Positions 30,606-31,610 of a DNA stretch of 31,610 bases are shown piece by piece (position 1 is the stretch's first letter; every line of letters starts with the position of its first letter). Origin of the DNA: CAIYHK01 sp964638795. GTDB lineage: Bacteria > Actinomycetota > Acidimicrobiia > Acidimicrobiales > Ilumatobacteraceae. The DNA lies in NCBI GenBank assembly GCA_964638795.1, contig CAZXAX010000016.1, positions 1-31,610 on the forward strand, read 5' to 3'. Under the pieces are notes generated by a model. The model saw only the letters and a list, made by a program, of their open reading frames with translations, had not been told where the DNA came from and did no database searches. Both the position numbers and the translations under genes were made by a program.

Positions 30606-31610
30606 TTATTTGGCTTGGGTTTGCGAGCTGCCTAATGGTCGATTTGAGCCTCTGATGCGACTGAAAAAGCCGAATCCCGCAGCGCATGCACACAATGCCG
30701 CGAGGATTGTTTTCGTGACATCCATATCCGCGCCCGTGGGTGGCAGGGTGTCGGGTGCGGCGACCTGCACGGCGGAAATTTCCACCCGATTCGCCACCAT
30801 ATGGTGAGCGGCCGTCCACCCTCCGAAGGCGTAGATAAGGAGCGACTTCGTGTTCGTGCGCCCGTCCTGATTCGCACGTGGATCGATAAGTGATGGGTAG
30901 TAGATGTACTGCTCGTGATCGATTAGCGATTCAGGTGCCACGAGAGTGACACCGCGCATGAACATTCGGGCCCGAGACCAGTTCAGTCCATCTGGTGACG
31001 ACGCATATGCAAAGCCCTTGAATGTGACGAAAACGGCGAGCCACATCTTGTAAGTGGGGTTCCAGCTAACGCTTGGAATGCCCGCCATGCAATTGTCTTG
31101 ACCCGGTGGTTCCCGCCACATGTCGCTGCCGAGTCCGCCGAGACCAGGTTGATCCCAGCTCCCTTGGTAGTAACGAGACCATGCGCCCGGGCCGAGTCCT
31201 GATGCAATTTCTGAACGCGACACAGTGACGTAGCACGACTGCTCCGGATGCCAAATGTGGTGGTACAGGTACAGATATTTGCCATCGGGGCTGACCACAC
31301 CGCTGAAACTTCCAGCACCAAAGAACTGACGCTCTTCACAGGACTCGAAATCGTATGGCGTTGCCGAGAGGATTTTGCCGCGTCTCTGCCAAGTGGCGCC
31401 ATCGTCGCCTGAGATGGCGAGTCCCACATTGACTTCGGCGCGATCTCCGGTGCATGGATGATGTTCGCCGTGATAGATCATCGCAAGGTCACCATTTGGT
31501 AGCCGCAGAACTTTGCTACCCCCTGCATATTCAGAGTCAAATCCGCTACCTCGAGGCCAGAACATTTCTTCGGCCGGAATGGTCATGGCATGGACATCCA
31601 GAAAATTTGT
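30606..31610 (-). CDS. Asp-box (BNR) beta-propeller protein with LPPTG sortase tail, 5' end outside the window
   Basis: The frame is open to the window edge (at least 334 residues), so the N-terminus is missing; Met at 31586 is probably internal. Counting from that Met, residues 59-66 (SGDDGATW) and 197-203 (SPDGLNW) are Asp-box motifs as in sialidases and related five- or six-bladed propellers. KVLRLPNGDLAMIYHG and SPDGKYLYLYHH also look like propeller strands. The C-terminus has LPPTG (281-285), a hydrophobic segment (TILAALCACAAGFGFF) and a basic tail, that is, a cell-wall sorting signal. A surface glycosidase or carbohydrate binder is plausible; catalytic residues cannot be named. No sortase gene is in the window. 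Confidence 0.8.
   Translation of the reverse strand, partial: TNFLDVHAMTIPAEEMFWPRGSGFDSEYAGGSKVLRLPNGDLAMIYHGEHHPCTGDRAEVNVGLAISGDDGATWQRRGKILSATPYDFESCEERQFFGAGSFSGVVSPDGKYLYLYHHIWHPEQSCYVTVSRSEIASGLGPGAWSRYYQGSWDQPGLGGLGSDMWREPPGQDNCMAGIPSVSWNPTYKMWLAVFVTFKGFAYASSPDGLNWSRARMFMRGVTLVAPESLIDHEQYIYYPSLIDPRANQDGRTNTKSLLIYAFGGWTAAHHMVANRVEISAVQVAAPDTLPPTGADMDVTKTILAALCACAAGFGFFSRIRGSNRPLGSSQTQAK

Noticed and set aside
30337..30807. 156-codon plus-strand frame opposite the small membrane protein and the LPPTG protein
   Set aside because: It is antisense to two better-supported genes and crosses their intergenic terminus region without its own signals.

Overview
The window looks like a chromosomal segment of an uncultured actinobacterium, most likely class Acidimicrobiia (inference). 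The base composition is moderate to high GC. It carries an F420-type luciferase-like oxidoreductase, FadD-type acyl-CoA ligases, short SD-less gene starts of the kind common in Actinobacteria, and secreted proteins of actinobacterial style (RCC1 propeller, LPXTG tail). Three blocks of exactly 100 N (15531-15630, 26388-26487, 28365-28464) show that it is a draft or metagenome scaffold, so gap lengths are nominal.

Layout. (1) 17-4905: a branched-chain-amino-acid-type ABC importer, made of a triple fusion LivH-LivM-LivG, LivF and a lipoprotein substrate binder, closed by a strong intrinsic terminator. (2) 4947-6100: a hotdog thioesterase and an LLM-type flavin/F420 oxidoreductase. (3) 6103-9589: 6-phosphofructokinase on the minus strand, divergent from an overlapping trio (PH-like membrane-associated protein, PlsC-type acyltransferase, DUF1295 membrane reductase). 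(4) 9657-14387: a stand-alone class 2 TrpB, convergent with a four-gene minus-strand operon (two-Cys hypothetical, acyl-CoA synthetase, PPOX-fold protein, Cys/Met-metabolism PLP enzyme). (5) 14532-18387: a lipid/acyl-CoA block with a 3Cys-1His ferredoxin, a FadD-like ligase interrupted by a gap, an SDR of the MFE-2 type and two double-hotdog thioesterases. (6) 18394-24346: a three-subunit molybdenum hydroxylase (medium, small, large) with a small fourth ORF, flanked on each side by an alpha/beta hydrolase. (7) 24363-26915: a YLDPGTGS microprotein with a kinase-like/methyltransferase fusion, then a gapped lipoprotein hydrolase. (8) 27007-30120: tRNA-Cys, a likely tRNA-targeted insertion carrying one secreted gene and bounded by a degenerate copy of the tRNA 3' end, then a seven-bladed RCC1 protein. 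(9) 30198-31610: a small membrane protein and the 3' part of an Asp-box protein with an LPPTG sorting tail.

The metabolic genes in parts 2 and 4-6 fit a heterotroph that activates carboxylic acids to CoA thioesters and oxidises them, with a molybdenum hydroxylase of unknown substrate. Nothing here is a defence system or CRISPR. The points most worth following are the tRNA-Cys att-like duplication, the non-CO-dehydrogenase active-site loop of the Mo hydroxylase together with its CTG-started companion ORF, the methyltransferase fusion with its microprotein, and a recurring promoter pattern in which a TANNNT box sits 6-7 nt before the start codon.
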